This document shows, in pieces, positions 9,994 through 19,537 of a stretch of 64,000 nucleotides of DNA. Within the stretch, counting starts at the first letter, position 1. Each line of letters begins with the position of its first letter. A program made the translations under genes and the position numbers. The notes under the pieces are model-generated. The model did no database searches. It saw only the letters and a program-made list of their open reading frames with translations, and had not been told where the DNA came from. Origin of the DNA: Phaeosaccion multiseriatum (lineage: Eukaryota > Ochrophyta, other classes); contig OZ218952.1 in the NCBI GenBank assembly GCA_965112735.1, forward strand, positions 3,286,001 through 3,350,000, in the 5' to 3' direction.

Positions 9994-12135
9994 TCACTGA
10001 GACCGAGGAGGCACGCGTTCAACACCGGTGACCTGCATCATCACCATCCCCGGCTGGTGTCTGACTTCCCATACTTCGACGCCCGGCCTCTCCTGCAAAT
10101 AGGCCAGCACCGCGGGCTTGAGAACGCTGACGCCGTCCTCACTGCCTCGGCCTCGGCCTGTGATGACTTTGATCTCAGCCCCCGGCTTCGCCTCTAAGAG
10201 CACGTGACGAAGCGCTGCCTTGCTCGGTCCCCTGGTGAAGTCGTGCAAGTCCATCTCCTGCCCCCCTTTCTTCCAGTGATTCAAGACCCCTTGCGATACT
10301 GCCTCTGCGTACAGCTCGTCAGCAGCCTCCTCCTCGCCACCCTCTTGCAGAGCGTCAATGATTGAGTTGTAGGTAACTTCGTTGGGAGCGAGTCCTTCTG
10401 CCTTCATCTCCCTCAGTAAACCCAATGTCTCCACGTGTTGGCTGGCCCTGGCGCATGCGTTAATGGTGGCGTTGTAGGTGATCACGTTGGGAGTGACTCC
10501 TTCTGCCTTCATCTCCCTCAGCAAACCCATTGCCTCCACGTGCTGGTTGGCCTTGGCGCATGCGTTAATGGTGGCACTGTAGCTGATTACGTCGGGAGTG
10601 AGTCCTTCTGCCTTCATCTCCCTCAGCAAGCCCATTGCCTCCACGTGTTGGTTGGTCCTGGCGCATGCGTTAATGGTGGCACTGTAGCTGATTACGTTGG
10701 GAGTGAATCCTTCTGCCTTCATCTCCCTCAGCAAAACCAATGCCTCCACGTGTTGGCTGGCCTTGGCGCATGCGTTAATGGTGGAGGTGTAGCTGATTTC
10801 ATCCGGAGCGAGTCCTTCCGCCTTCATCTCCCTCAGTAAACACATTGCCTCCACGTGTTGGTTGGCCTTGGCGCACGCGTCAATGGTGGAGCTGTAGCTG
10901 ACTGCATCGGGGGTGAGTCCTTCTGCCTTCATCTCCCTCAGTAAACCCAATGCCTCCACGTGTTGATTGGCCTTGGCGCAAGCGTCAATGGTGGAGTTGT
11001 AGCTGATTTCATTGGGAGCGAGTCCTTCCGCCTTCATTTCCCTCAGCAAACCCATTGCCTCCACGTGTTGGTTGGCCCTGGCGCATGCGTTAATGGTGGA
11101 GTTGTAGGTGATCACGTTGGGAGTGACTCCTTCTGCCTTCATCTCCCTCAGCAAACCCATTGCCTCCACGTGCTGGTTGGCCTTGGCGCATGCGTTAATG
11201 GTGGCACTGTAGCTGATTACGTCGGAAGTGAGTCCTTCTGCCTTCATCTCCCTCAGCAAGCCCATTGCCTCCACGTGTTGGTTGGTCCTGGCGCATGCGT
11301 TAATGGTGGAGTTGTAGCTGATTGCATCGGGAGCGAGTCCTTCTGCCTTCATCTCCTTCAGTAAATCCAATGCCTCCACGTGTTGGCTGGCCTTGGCGCA
11401 TGCATTAATGGTGGCGCTGTAGCTGATCACGTTGGGAGTGAGTCCTTTTGCCTTCATCTCCCTCAGTATGCCCATTGCCTCCACCTGTTGGCTAGCCTTG
11501 GCGCATGCATTAATGGTGGCGTTGTAGCTGACTGCATCGGGGGTGAGTCCTTCTGCCTTCATCTCCCTCAGTAAACCCAATGCCTCCACGTGTTGATTGG
11601 CCTTGGCGCAAGCGTCAATGGTGGAGTTGTAGCTGATTTCATTGGGAGTGAGTCCTTCTGCCTTCATCTCCCTCAGTAAACCCAATGCCTCCACGTGTTG
11701 GCTGGCCTTGGCGCAAGCGTTAATGGTGGAACTGTAGCTGATCACATCTGGCATGCAGCCTTCCTTCTTCATCTCTGCCAGAAGAGACAACGCGCCCTTC
11801 CACCGCCCGCACTTCCCAATCGCGGTAATTGCAGCACTCAAACAGTACTGGTTGGGCTTGAGGCCCTTTCGCCGTGCGCGCTCCAGAGTAGGTGCCACCC
11901 TCTTCCAATCCTTTCTCCTTCCCAGATCTTGGATCTTCCTCATCAGCCGTATCTGTCTCGACTTGTCCCTTGCCCTAGCAGAGTAGCAGGACCATTGCTG
12001 GTGGAGAGTAGAGTCGGTACGCCGTTCAGCAGCGGTGCCTCCTACTGATGCGGGTCCTCTTCTATTCCTACCAATGCAAGAGGAGTAGCAGGTTCTGACC
12101 ACCCCCCTCAACCGCATTGCTCTCATCATCAGCAT
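9994..12135 (-). CDS. PPR-SMR RNA-binding protein (organellar)
   Basis: A single-exon gene of 713 codons on this start. Residues 97-621 form 15 consecutive 35-residue pentatricopeptide motifs: repeats 2-14 are canonical and near identical (SYxxTINACAK...LLREMKAEGLTPxx), while the first and last are diverged. Residues 628-713 form an SMR domain with the LDLH-like box (MDLHDF) and the TGRG box (ITGRGRG). PPR-SMR proteins of plants and algae act on plastid or mitochondrial RNA, and the SMR module may cleave RNA. The ATG at 12135 was chosen because it follows an A-rich leader and begins an Arg/Ser-rich segment suited to organelle import; the frame also stays open upstream to 12495, but that part looks like untranslated leader. 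Starts at 12126 or 12120 are possible. The gene is head to head with the RAD54B-like gene. Confidence 0.9.
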   Translation of the reverse strand: MLMMRAMRLRGVVRTCYSSCIGRNRRGPASVGGTAAERRTDSTLHQQWSCYSARARDKSRQIRLMRKIQDLGRRKDWKRVAPTLERARRKGLKPNQYCLSAAITAIGKCGRWKGALSLLAEMKKEGCMPDVISYSSTINACAKASQHVEALGLLREMKAEGLTPNEISYNSTIDACAKANQHVEALGLLREMKAEGLTPDAVSYNATINACAKASQQVEAMGILREMKAKGLTPNVISYSATINACAKASQHVEALDLLKEMKAEGLAPDAISYNSTINACARTNQHVEAMGLLREMKAEGLTSDVISYSATINACAKANQHVEAMGLLREMKAEGVTPNVITYNSTINACARANQHVEAMGLLREMKAEGLAPNEISYNSTIDACAKANQHVEALGLLREMKAEGLTPDAVSYSSTIDACAKANQHVEAMCLLREMKAEGLAPDEISYTSTINACAKASQHVEALVLLREMKAEGFTPNVISYSATINACARTNQHVEAMGLLREMKAEGLTPDVISYSATINACAKANQHVEAMGLLREMKAEGVTPNVITYNATINACARASQHVETLGLLREMKAEGLAPNEVTYNSIIDALQEGGEEEAADELYAEAVSQGVLNHWKKGGQEMDLHDFTRGPSKAALRHVLLEAKPGAEIKVITGRGRGSEDGVSVLKPAVLAYLQERPGVEVWEVRHQPGMVMMQVTGVERVPPRSQ
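10348..11760 (-). repeat. 105-bp PPR repeats with 630-bp higher-order unit
   Basis: Thirteen near-identical 105-bp units encode PPR motifs 2-14. A six-repeat block is itself duplicated: GTGATCACGTTGGGAGTGAC is at 10478 and 11108, exactly 630 bp apart. Motif 3 equals motif 9 and motif 7 equals motif 13 in protein sequence, and 6/12 and 8/14 share unusual residues. Confidence 0.9.
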
Positions 12136-12433
12136 GTTTTTTTGTTTATTGTTTATTGTGTTGTGAGCCAGCCTGTGGGTTTGGGCGAAGAACCAAGTGG
12201 AGCAGCAGGGGAAAAGGGGCGAATATCTGAAATTGCCAATTGCCCCCCCCCCCCAGTTTAAAAGCTTAATAACTTCAGCTCCCCACCAGCAACTCAGTGC
12301 AATGCATAGAGAGAGAGGCGAGAAAAAATAGCTGCTTTCCTTCCGCAGGAGTCGATTCATAAGACAGACAGAGGGAGAGAGAGGTGAAAGAGAAAGAGAG
12401 GGAGGGAGGAGAAGGAGGGCGGGAAAAGGTAGG
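12136..12433. promoter_or_regulatory. Divergent promoter, PPR-SMR / RAD54B-like
   Basis: The 298 bp between two divergent start codons must carry both 5' leaders. It contains a run of 14 C with TTTAAA beside it (about 12244-12263), an A/T-rich patch just upstream of the PPR start, and a GA-rich stretch before the RAD54B-like ATG. No clear TATA box was found. Confidence 0.5.
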
Positions 12434-15400
12434 ATGCGTGTCTTTGCCTGCCTGTACTCCAAGGATGCGCCGCAGAAGAAGCGGAAACGCTTCACTGATG
12501 GCGAACTTCGCTACACGCCTCTTGCACACAAGGTTGGTGGTGCATGCACATATTTCTGCCCTCCCCTCCCTTCTCTCTCCTCCCCGCCCACTCTCAAGTG
12601 TCCTTGCCTCCTTTTACGTGCCCATTATCCCTCTCTCGATGCCAACGTAGTATGAACTGCCTCGTCCGATCCTTCTCGAAGACCATCTCCACCAAAAGAG
12701 CTGGTGCCCCTTCCCCTTTTTTTTCTCTTGCTTCCGGCTTGTGGCCCCGTCCGCGTCCGTCCTGACCGTTGCTGGATAATTATCTCGTCTCTCTTTTGTT
12801 CAATGAAAAGGTGGTGGTGGTGGATGACGATAGCAAGGAGCGGGTGGGTTCGTCCTCCCTCAAGGCAGCAGAGGCGTCCCACTTACTAGCGCAGGTCGGG
12901 GGAGGTGAGGACGTCAAGGTCGGCGCTCTGACGGTGCAGATTGGGTCCGAGAGACACCATTCGAGTGCAGTAGCGCAAGAAGAGGGCGCGGACCTGAAGC
13001 CGCAGGCCCTCCCCAGCAGCGTAGAGCAAGGCGAACCTCTGCCGCAGAAGGGGCAGCATCAGCACCAGTACCAGCACAAGCAGCAGCAGCAGCAGAGGAA
13101 GCCAGGGGGTGTCTTTCGCCGGCCTCTCCAGAAAATCGGCCCTAACGCAGCAGCTCTTGGCAGCAGCAGTGGTGGTGGCCTAAGCCGTAGCGGCAGCAGC
13201 ATTGGTGTGCCTCCGGCGCCGAGGGGGGGGTTCAGACAGCCACGCAAGGCATTTGCCCCTCCTAGGGCCTCTGCGGCGGCGGTGGCGGCCAGGGGGGGGG
13301 TGGAGGGAGGAGAAGGAGGAGAAGAGGGGGGGCGGGCGTGGAAGGTGCACCAGGATGAGGGCCGGGGAGGGAGACAGGGTGCAGGAACATGTTCGGCAGC
13401 GGCAGCGGCGTCGCCAGCATCGGCGACAGAAGCAACCACAGCCACACCCGTGCGGCGACAGCAGCAGCAGCATGAGCAGCAGCAGCATGAGCAGCAGCAG
13501 CGGCGGCCAAGGGCCCAAGCTATAGCAGAGCATGTACCCCCTCCAGAGAAGGATGACTCCGTGCTGGACTATCTCGGGGGAGACCCCAGCAAGCCCGTGC
13601 GCGTGTCTCCCTCGCTCTGGCGCAGGCTGCACCCGCACCAGAGGGCCGGGGTGGGGTTCCTGTGGAAGTGTCTGACGGGGCAGGGCGGCTACGAGGGGAG
13701 AGGGGCCATCTGTGCTGACGAGATGGGCCTGGGTAAGACAGCGACCGCTCTCTCCGTGCTGACTCTGCTGCTGCGCTACAGGCCGAGAGAGGCCAAGAAG
13801 GGGCTGGTGGTGTGCCCTGCCAGCCTGGTGAAGAACTGGGGCAATGAGATTCGCAAGTGGACCACGTTTGGCAACCGCACGCAGCTCGTGAGCGGGGGGG
13901 GGAAGGAGGTAGGTTGAGGTGGGCAGGCGGAGGGGAGGAGGGGAGGGAAGAGGAGAGGGTGGAGGTAGGAGACAGGAGAAAAGACCCGGGGGGGGGGGGG
14001 GGGGTAGGAGGAGAGGAGGGCGGTTGAGACTTTAAATGTGTGTGCCCGTTGCCTCTCTTCCTGCTCAACAACGCCATCACCAAGGTGACTCCAACCAGAC
14101 TGTGAAACTCTTCCCCTCCGCCCCTAATGGCTGCGTCACTTCCCAACATACCAACGATCCAACCAACGTCGTTTGGCTTCACTCTGGCCTGTATCACCAA
14201 CTGCCCTGCCCTGCACCTCTGCCCTGTATCCCTGTATCATCAACTGCCCTACCTCTGTCCGGCCTCGGTCGGCAGGCCAAGGAGCAGGCCCACTCGTTCC
14301 GCATCGGCAGCCCTATGCGCTACACCCTCCTCGTGGTGAGCTACGAGCAGTTCCGCCTCCTTGCACACGAGCTCAATCAAACCGAGGGGCTGGGCCTGCT
14401 CATCTGCGATGAGGGGCATCGCCTCAAGAACACGGGTGGGTGGGTGTAACATGTCATCGAGTGGATGGATGGGTGTAGTATGTCAATGGGTGGGTGGGTG
14501 GGTTGGGAGGTGGGTGGGCCATCCATCAAGCAGACAAGTATATCATCACTCCCTGCAACCAACGCGATGCCACTCGCCCTCTGTCTGAGACAAGTATGCA
14601 TATATTCGAGTATTATGCACATATTCGAGTATCCACAGACTGGTCCTCATCGACTCATCCACACCATCCACGCCCTGCCCATATGCCTACCCCCATCCCA
14701 TCAGACGGCTCCAAGACGCTCTCCGCTCTGCTGGCCTGCCCCGCCGCTGCTCGCCTCCTCCTCACCGGCACTCCCGTGCAGAACAACCTCAAGGAGATGT
14801 TCAGCCTCGCGCACTTTGCCAACCCCGGCCTGCTCGGGACGAGGAAGGACTTTGGGGACAGGTTCTCGGGCCCCATAGAGGCGGCGAGGGACAGGGATGC
14901 GAGCGGGGACCAGGTAGGGGAAGGAGGGAGGGCAGGAAGGGGTGGGAGGGAGAGGGAGAGGGAGAGGGGGGGGGGGGGGGAGGGAGGGAGGGAGAGAGGG
15001 AAGGGCGTGGGGGGGAGGGTGGGAGGGAGAGGGAGAGGGAGAAGGGGGGGGGGGGAGGCGGGAGGAGAGAGAGTCTCGTAGGTCCGCCACACACACACAC
15101 ACACTTCCTCCCCTCTGTCCTGGTGTCCTTCTATCTTCTCTCTTTCCTCTCTCTCTCTTCTCTCTCCCCTCTCTCTCTCCAACGCGCCCTTCACAGCTGG
15201 CGCAGGCGGAGGAGCTGTCGGCAGAGCTGAGGAGAGTCATGTCGAGCTTCATTCTCAGGCGCACCAAGGACGTACTCGGAGGAGGTCAGTACGCGGTGTC
15301 AGGAGTAATGTGTCAAGTGTGAGGTGTCGTGTGTGATCCGTCAGGTATGATTGGTCAGGTGTGAGGTGGCAGGCAGTGTGGCGCAACGGGACCACCTCTT

Positions 15401-18380
15401 CTCTCTCTTTCTCCCCAGCCCCCCGTGTGCCTGTATTTATCAACCCCTGCCATCCCCATATGCCTCTATTCAACAACCCCGCAGGCCTGCCCCCTCTGCG
15501 AGAAGTAACGGTTTTCTGCCGTCTCGCCCCTGCCCAGCGCAGCCTCTACCACCGCCTCCTGCGCAGCCCCCGCGTGAGGGCACTCCTCGGGAAGGAGGCA
15601 CAGGAGAATGATCCTGAGGAGGAGGATGAAGAGGACGAGGAGGAGGGGGAGGGTGCCTATCTTCTTCCGGAGGACGACGAAGAGGGTGGTGGCAGTGTGA
15701 GCAGTGCTTTGATGGGTGGTGGTGTGGGCAGCAGCGGCGGTACGGCGGCCCTCCCCCTCATCAGCGCGCTAAGGCAGGTGTGTAACCACCCCGACACCCT
15801 CAAGGCGGGCTCTCAAATGTCGCCGGCTGTACCACCAACCGCTGTACCAGCAACAGCTGGGGGGGGGTCGGTCGCTTCGTCGGGGAAGGTGACGGTGCTG
15901 ACGGCGCTGCTTACCTCCGTCCGTCTCAACTGCCCCGGGTACGTACCTATGACCATTTGCCTTCCTGCCCATACGCCTGGCACTATGCCTGCCCATATGC
16001 CTGTCGGTCCATACGATATGCCTGCCCATACGCCTGCCGACCCATGTGCCTGCCTACATGCCTGCCCCTTTCCAAACTACCCAAACCCGTTCCGCCCCCA
16101 TCCGCGCCCCCTGCCCGTTCCCCTGCCCTTTTGACTGACCCCTCTTCTGCCCATTCGACCCCCCCCGCCCCTCCTCACAGGGAGAAGGTGGTGATCTCCT
16201 CCAACTTCTCGAGCAGCCTTGACGTGCTTGCCCTCATGGCGAAGCAGCAGGGCTGGGGCTTCTGCAGGCTGGACGGAGGCACCAAAAGCTCAATGCGGCA
16301 GGGGCTGGTGAGCGCCTTTAACAAGGCCACGCCTGACCACACCTTCCTATTCCTGCTCTCTGCCAAGGTCAGCCAGTCAGGCAGTCACTCACTCACTCAC
16401 TCACTCACTCACTCACTCACTCACTCACTCACTCACTCACTCACTCACTCACTCACTCACTCACTCACTCACTCACTCACTCACTCACTCACTCACTCAC
16501 TCACTCACTCACTCACTCACTCACTCACTCACTCACTCACTCACTCACTCACTCACTCACTCACTCACTCACTCACTCACTCACTCACTCACGCACGCAC
16601 TCACTCACTCACTCACTCACTCACTCACTCACTCATCAGTCAGTTATTGAGACACGTAGTCAGGCACTCAGTCAGTCAGTGAATCCATGCCCACTCATGC
16701 ACCCGTTTTGTCCGGCCCCGTGGTACCCATCTCTCCTGTCCTCCCTATGGCACCCTATGGCTCTACACCTCAGTCAAAGTCTCTCTCAACCCCCCCTCAT
16801 CCCCCTCCTCGTCTACCCCCTCGTGCCGGTCTCTCTCCTTGCGCCCAGGCGGGCGGTGTGGGGCTGAACATGACGGGCGCTTCCAAAATTGTCCTCTTCG
16901 ACCAAGGCAAGTGAGGAAATGGAAACGACCTGCCTGCGTATCCGAGGTTGGAGGAGGAAGCAGCTTCTGCCTGTCCGTGGTTGGCGTACACTCATCTGAC
17001 TGACGCTGCTGTCATGCCTGGTTGGTCGGTCTTGCTAACCCTTCTCCGGTCTCTCTGCTGTGCCTCTCTGCTCTGCATCTCTGCTCTACCTCTATGCTCT
17101 GCTCTCCCTCTATGCGCTGCTCTACGGAATGCAATGCGTCGCCGGTCCCAGACTGGAACCCCGCAACTGACCGCCAAGGTGCGTGGGCACCGAGCCAAGA
17201 GCCAAGTGCCAAGAGCCTCTCGCTGCCGAGCTGCGGGCGGTGACGTCGGTAGCGAAACATGGCATCGACGCCCCTTCCTCTTCCTTACTCACCCCCCCTG
17301 CCCCCCCCCCTCTCACCCTTTCTTCCCCCACCTCTCCTCTCCTCTCTGCAGTGGTGGGGCGAGTGTGGCGCTTGGGCCAGCGCAGTGACGTCACCGCTTA
17401 CCGCCTCATTAGCACGTACGTAACGTGTGTGTGCGCGCGTGTGTGTTTGAGTGTGCGGCCATGTACGTGTGTGTGCCTGTGCGTGTGTGTTTGAGTGTGT
17501 GGCCATGTACGTGTGCGTGCCTGTGCGTGTGCGTGTGCGAGTGTGTGTATGTGTCGGAGAGGTGCGTGTAGCAGCTGGAAGCGTGCATCCGGGAGGATAA
17601 CGAACGCGTTTGCCCTTTGTTTTCCCTATGGCCACCCTCGCTGCTCCGTACGCCGATGCTCTCTGCTTTCTGCTGTGTGCGCATATGCGTGCGCGTGCGT
17701 GCGTGTGCGTGTTGTTATGCATGCATCAGGGGCACGCTGGAGGAGTGCATTTACCAGAGACAGCTTTACAAGGAGGAGCTCTACAGCGTGCTGCGGCAGC
17801 AGGGAGTTGAGGAGGCAGGAGCAGAGGAGGAGGAGGAGGCAGAGGAAGACGACGTGGAGGAGGAAGCAGGCGACCGATACAATCGGGGCCAGCGTCGCCG
17901 CTCGGACAGCCGACAATGCGAAGAGGTGGAAGGCGACGACAACGGCGACGAGGGGGAGGAGGAAGGCACGTGGGAAGGCACGTGGGAAGGGCAGGATGGG
18001 GGTGAAGGGCAGGATGGGGGCTGGTTCGCGGACGCCGGCGGCGGCACGGGAAGCAAAGGCAGCAAGGAGGGCGTACGCGACACCAACTTGCTCTCCTTGT
18101 CTTCGTGTTCCTCGTCGGACCCTTCCGACGACTTCGAAGAGGAGGGCGGCGAAGAGGCGGGGAGGGAGTGTCAGGACACACTGGGTGGGAGGGGGGGGAG
18201 GAGGCGCACACGGCGTTCAGACACAGACGGAGGGAGAGGGATGGCTGACACTAGGGGTGGCAAGGGGCAGTTTCTGCTGGAGGAACTCAAGGATCTGTTC
18301 GTGCTGAGGGAGGACACACAGTGCGATACAGCGGACAAGATGGGCGGAGGCGGGGGCGGAGACAACAGCGATGATGGTGG

Positions 18381-18432
<52 letters not shown>

Positions 18433-18735
18433 GGTGGTGGTAGCGATGATTGTAGCGGCAAGAAGGAGGCGACGAAGGAGAAGAGGAAGGGCAAGAAGGA
18501 GAAGGGCAGCAGCAGCAGCAGGGACTGGGGAAGGTACGCGGGGCATGAGAGCATCGAGGACGACCCCTTGCGTCTGGCCCTGCTGCCCCTTGCCCTGTCC
18601 CCGTCCCTGTCGCTGCCCCCCCCTCCCGACCTCGGCCCTCCTGTAGCCTCTGCCTCTGTCGCCGCCGATGTGGTGTCGTACGTGCGGATGGAGACGCGGA
18701 TGCTGCAGAAGGCAGCGGATGGAGGAGCTTGTTAG
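12434..18735 (+). CDS. RAD54B/RDH54-like SNF2 recombination ATPase
   Basis: Eleven exons join in phase to 1,149 codons: 12434-12532, 12811-13908, 14276-14435, 14705-14913, 15197-15284, 15485-15938, 16181-16367, 16849-16906, 17152-17178, 17352-17415 and 17730-18735. All SNF2 motifs are present: DEMGLGKT (I, near residue 336), DEGH (II), LLTGTPVQNN (III), SSNFSSSLDVL (IV), GGVGLNM (V) and VWRLGQR (VI), then the RAD54-type ELKDLF segment. Exons 1-2 begin FACLYSK...KKRKRF, matching the ZGRF1/DUF2439 domain found in RAD54B and Mte1-type proteins. The protein should act in the nucleus as a RAD51-linked double-stranded DNA translocase in homologous recombination. Oddities are a 27-nt exon, a GC-AG intron after exon 8, an acidic insertion in exon 6 (about 15600-15690), and an acidic tail with an Asp run. 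RAD54 proper is the alternative; the N-terminal domain favours RAD54B. Confidence 0.88.
14189..14246 (-). repeat. Two copies of dispersed 15-mer in a RAD54B intron
   Basis: CTGTATCACCAACTG at 14189-14203 and CTGTATCATCAACTG at 14232-14246 (one mismatch), both the complement of CAGTTGGTGATACAG, lie in intron 2 about 30-90 bp upstream of the exon 3 acceptor. Confidence 0.85.
15950..16060 (+). repeat. CCATATGCCTGCC-family repeats in a RAD54B intron
   Basis: Intron 6 carries a run of degenerate CCATA(T/C)GCCTG units (CCCATACGCCTGG, CCCATATGCCTGT, ATACGATATGCCTGCC, CCATACGCCTGCC). The same family is denser at 35341-35575. Confidence 0.8.
16380..16640. repeat. (ACTC)n microsatellite in RAD54B intron 7
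   Basis: About 250 bp of almost pure ACTC tetranucleotide with one ACGC interruption near 16592, followed by a short CAGT-type tail. It begins within 20 bp of the exon 7 donor. Confidence 0.95.
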
Positions 18736-19183
18736 GAAACTGAAACTGAAACCGCCACTGGGACTGAGGCTGAGGCCGAGGCTGACGCTGGGATGGAGGA
18801 CGAGGATGGTTGCGGTTACGGGTGTCGAGAGAGGAAGATGGGGCACAAGAGGGTGTCGAGAGAGGGAGATGGGGCACCAGAGGGCACAAGAGGGCAGCAG
18901 TTTTTGTAGTCGTTGTGCTGAAGCGCCAGACACCACCAACTGCAGGAGCCGAGGGACCAGGCCTGGAGAGAGAAGGTTACTGAGGAGAAGGAGAGAAGCC
19001 CCACCCCAAACTGTATGTACTTGTGTGAATAGTGAAATGGTGAAATTATGGTGAAGCAGTGAAGCTGCTCTACCTTCCATCTAACGTGTTGTCAATCTAT
19101 CTCTCTGTCTCTCTGTCTGTCTGTCTGTCCATCTCTGTCTGTCTGTCTCTCTGTCTCTCTGTCTCTCTGTCTGTCTGTCCATC

Positions 19184-19282
<99 letters not shown>

Positions 19283-19287
19283 CTCTC

Positions 19288-19346
<59 letters not shown>

Positions 19347-19537
19347 GTCTGTCTGTGTGTCTATCTGTCTGTCTGTCTGTCTGGAATACCTTATGACAAG
19401 GTTCTGCTACTCTCTCTCTCTCTCTCTGTACACACCCGTATGTTTTGAGGTACTTCTAAGTAAATGATAGGCGCAAACGCTTTGTGCGGGGAGCGAACGC
19501 ACTCCTCTCGGCTCAGCTCAGCTCAGCTTAGTTCACT
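18736..19537. other. 3' UTR/intergenic with (CTGT)n array
   Basis: Downstream of the RAD54B-like stop there is a GA-rich stretch, then about 290 bp of CTGT/CTCT tetranucleotide repeat (about 19098-19382), then GCTCAGCTCAGCTCAG at 19511-19526. The minus-strand giant gene ends at or just beyond the right edge. No further coding sequence was seen. Confidence 0.7.

Noticed and set aside
10435-12048. Plus-strand open frames with repeated CLHVLVGLGACVNGG-type sequence across the PPR gene
   Set aside because: They are the antisense reading of the 105-bp PPR repeats, which stay open because the repeat length is a multiple of three; the minus frame carries the real PPR and SMR domains.
18371-18441. 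GATGAT/GGTGGT run as an intronic microsatellite
   Set aside because: It lies inside the last RAD54B-like exon and reads as an Asp/Gly run without breaking frame, followed by the normal end of the protein.
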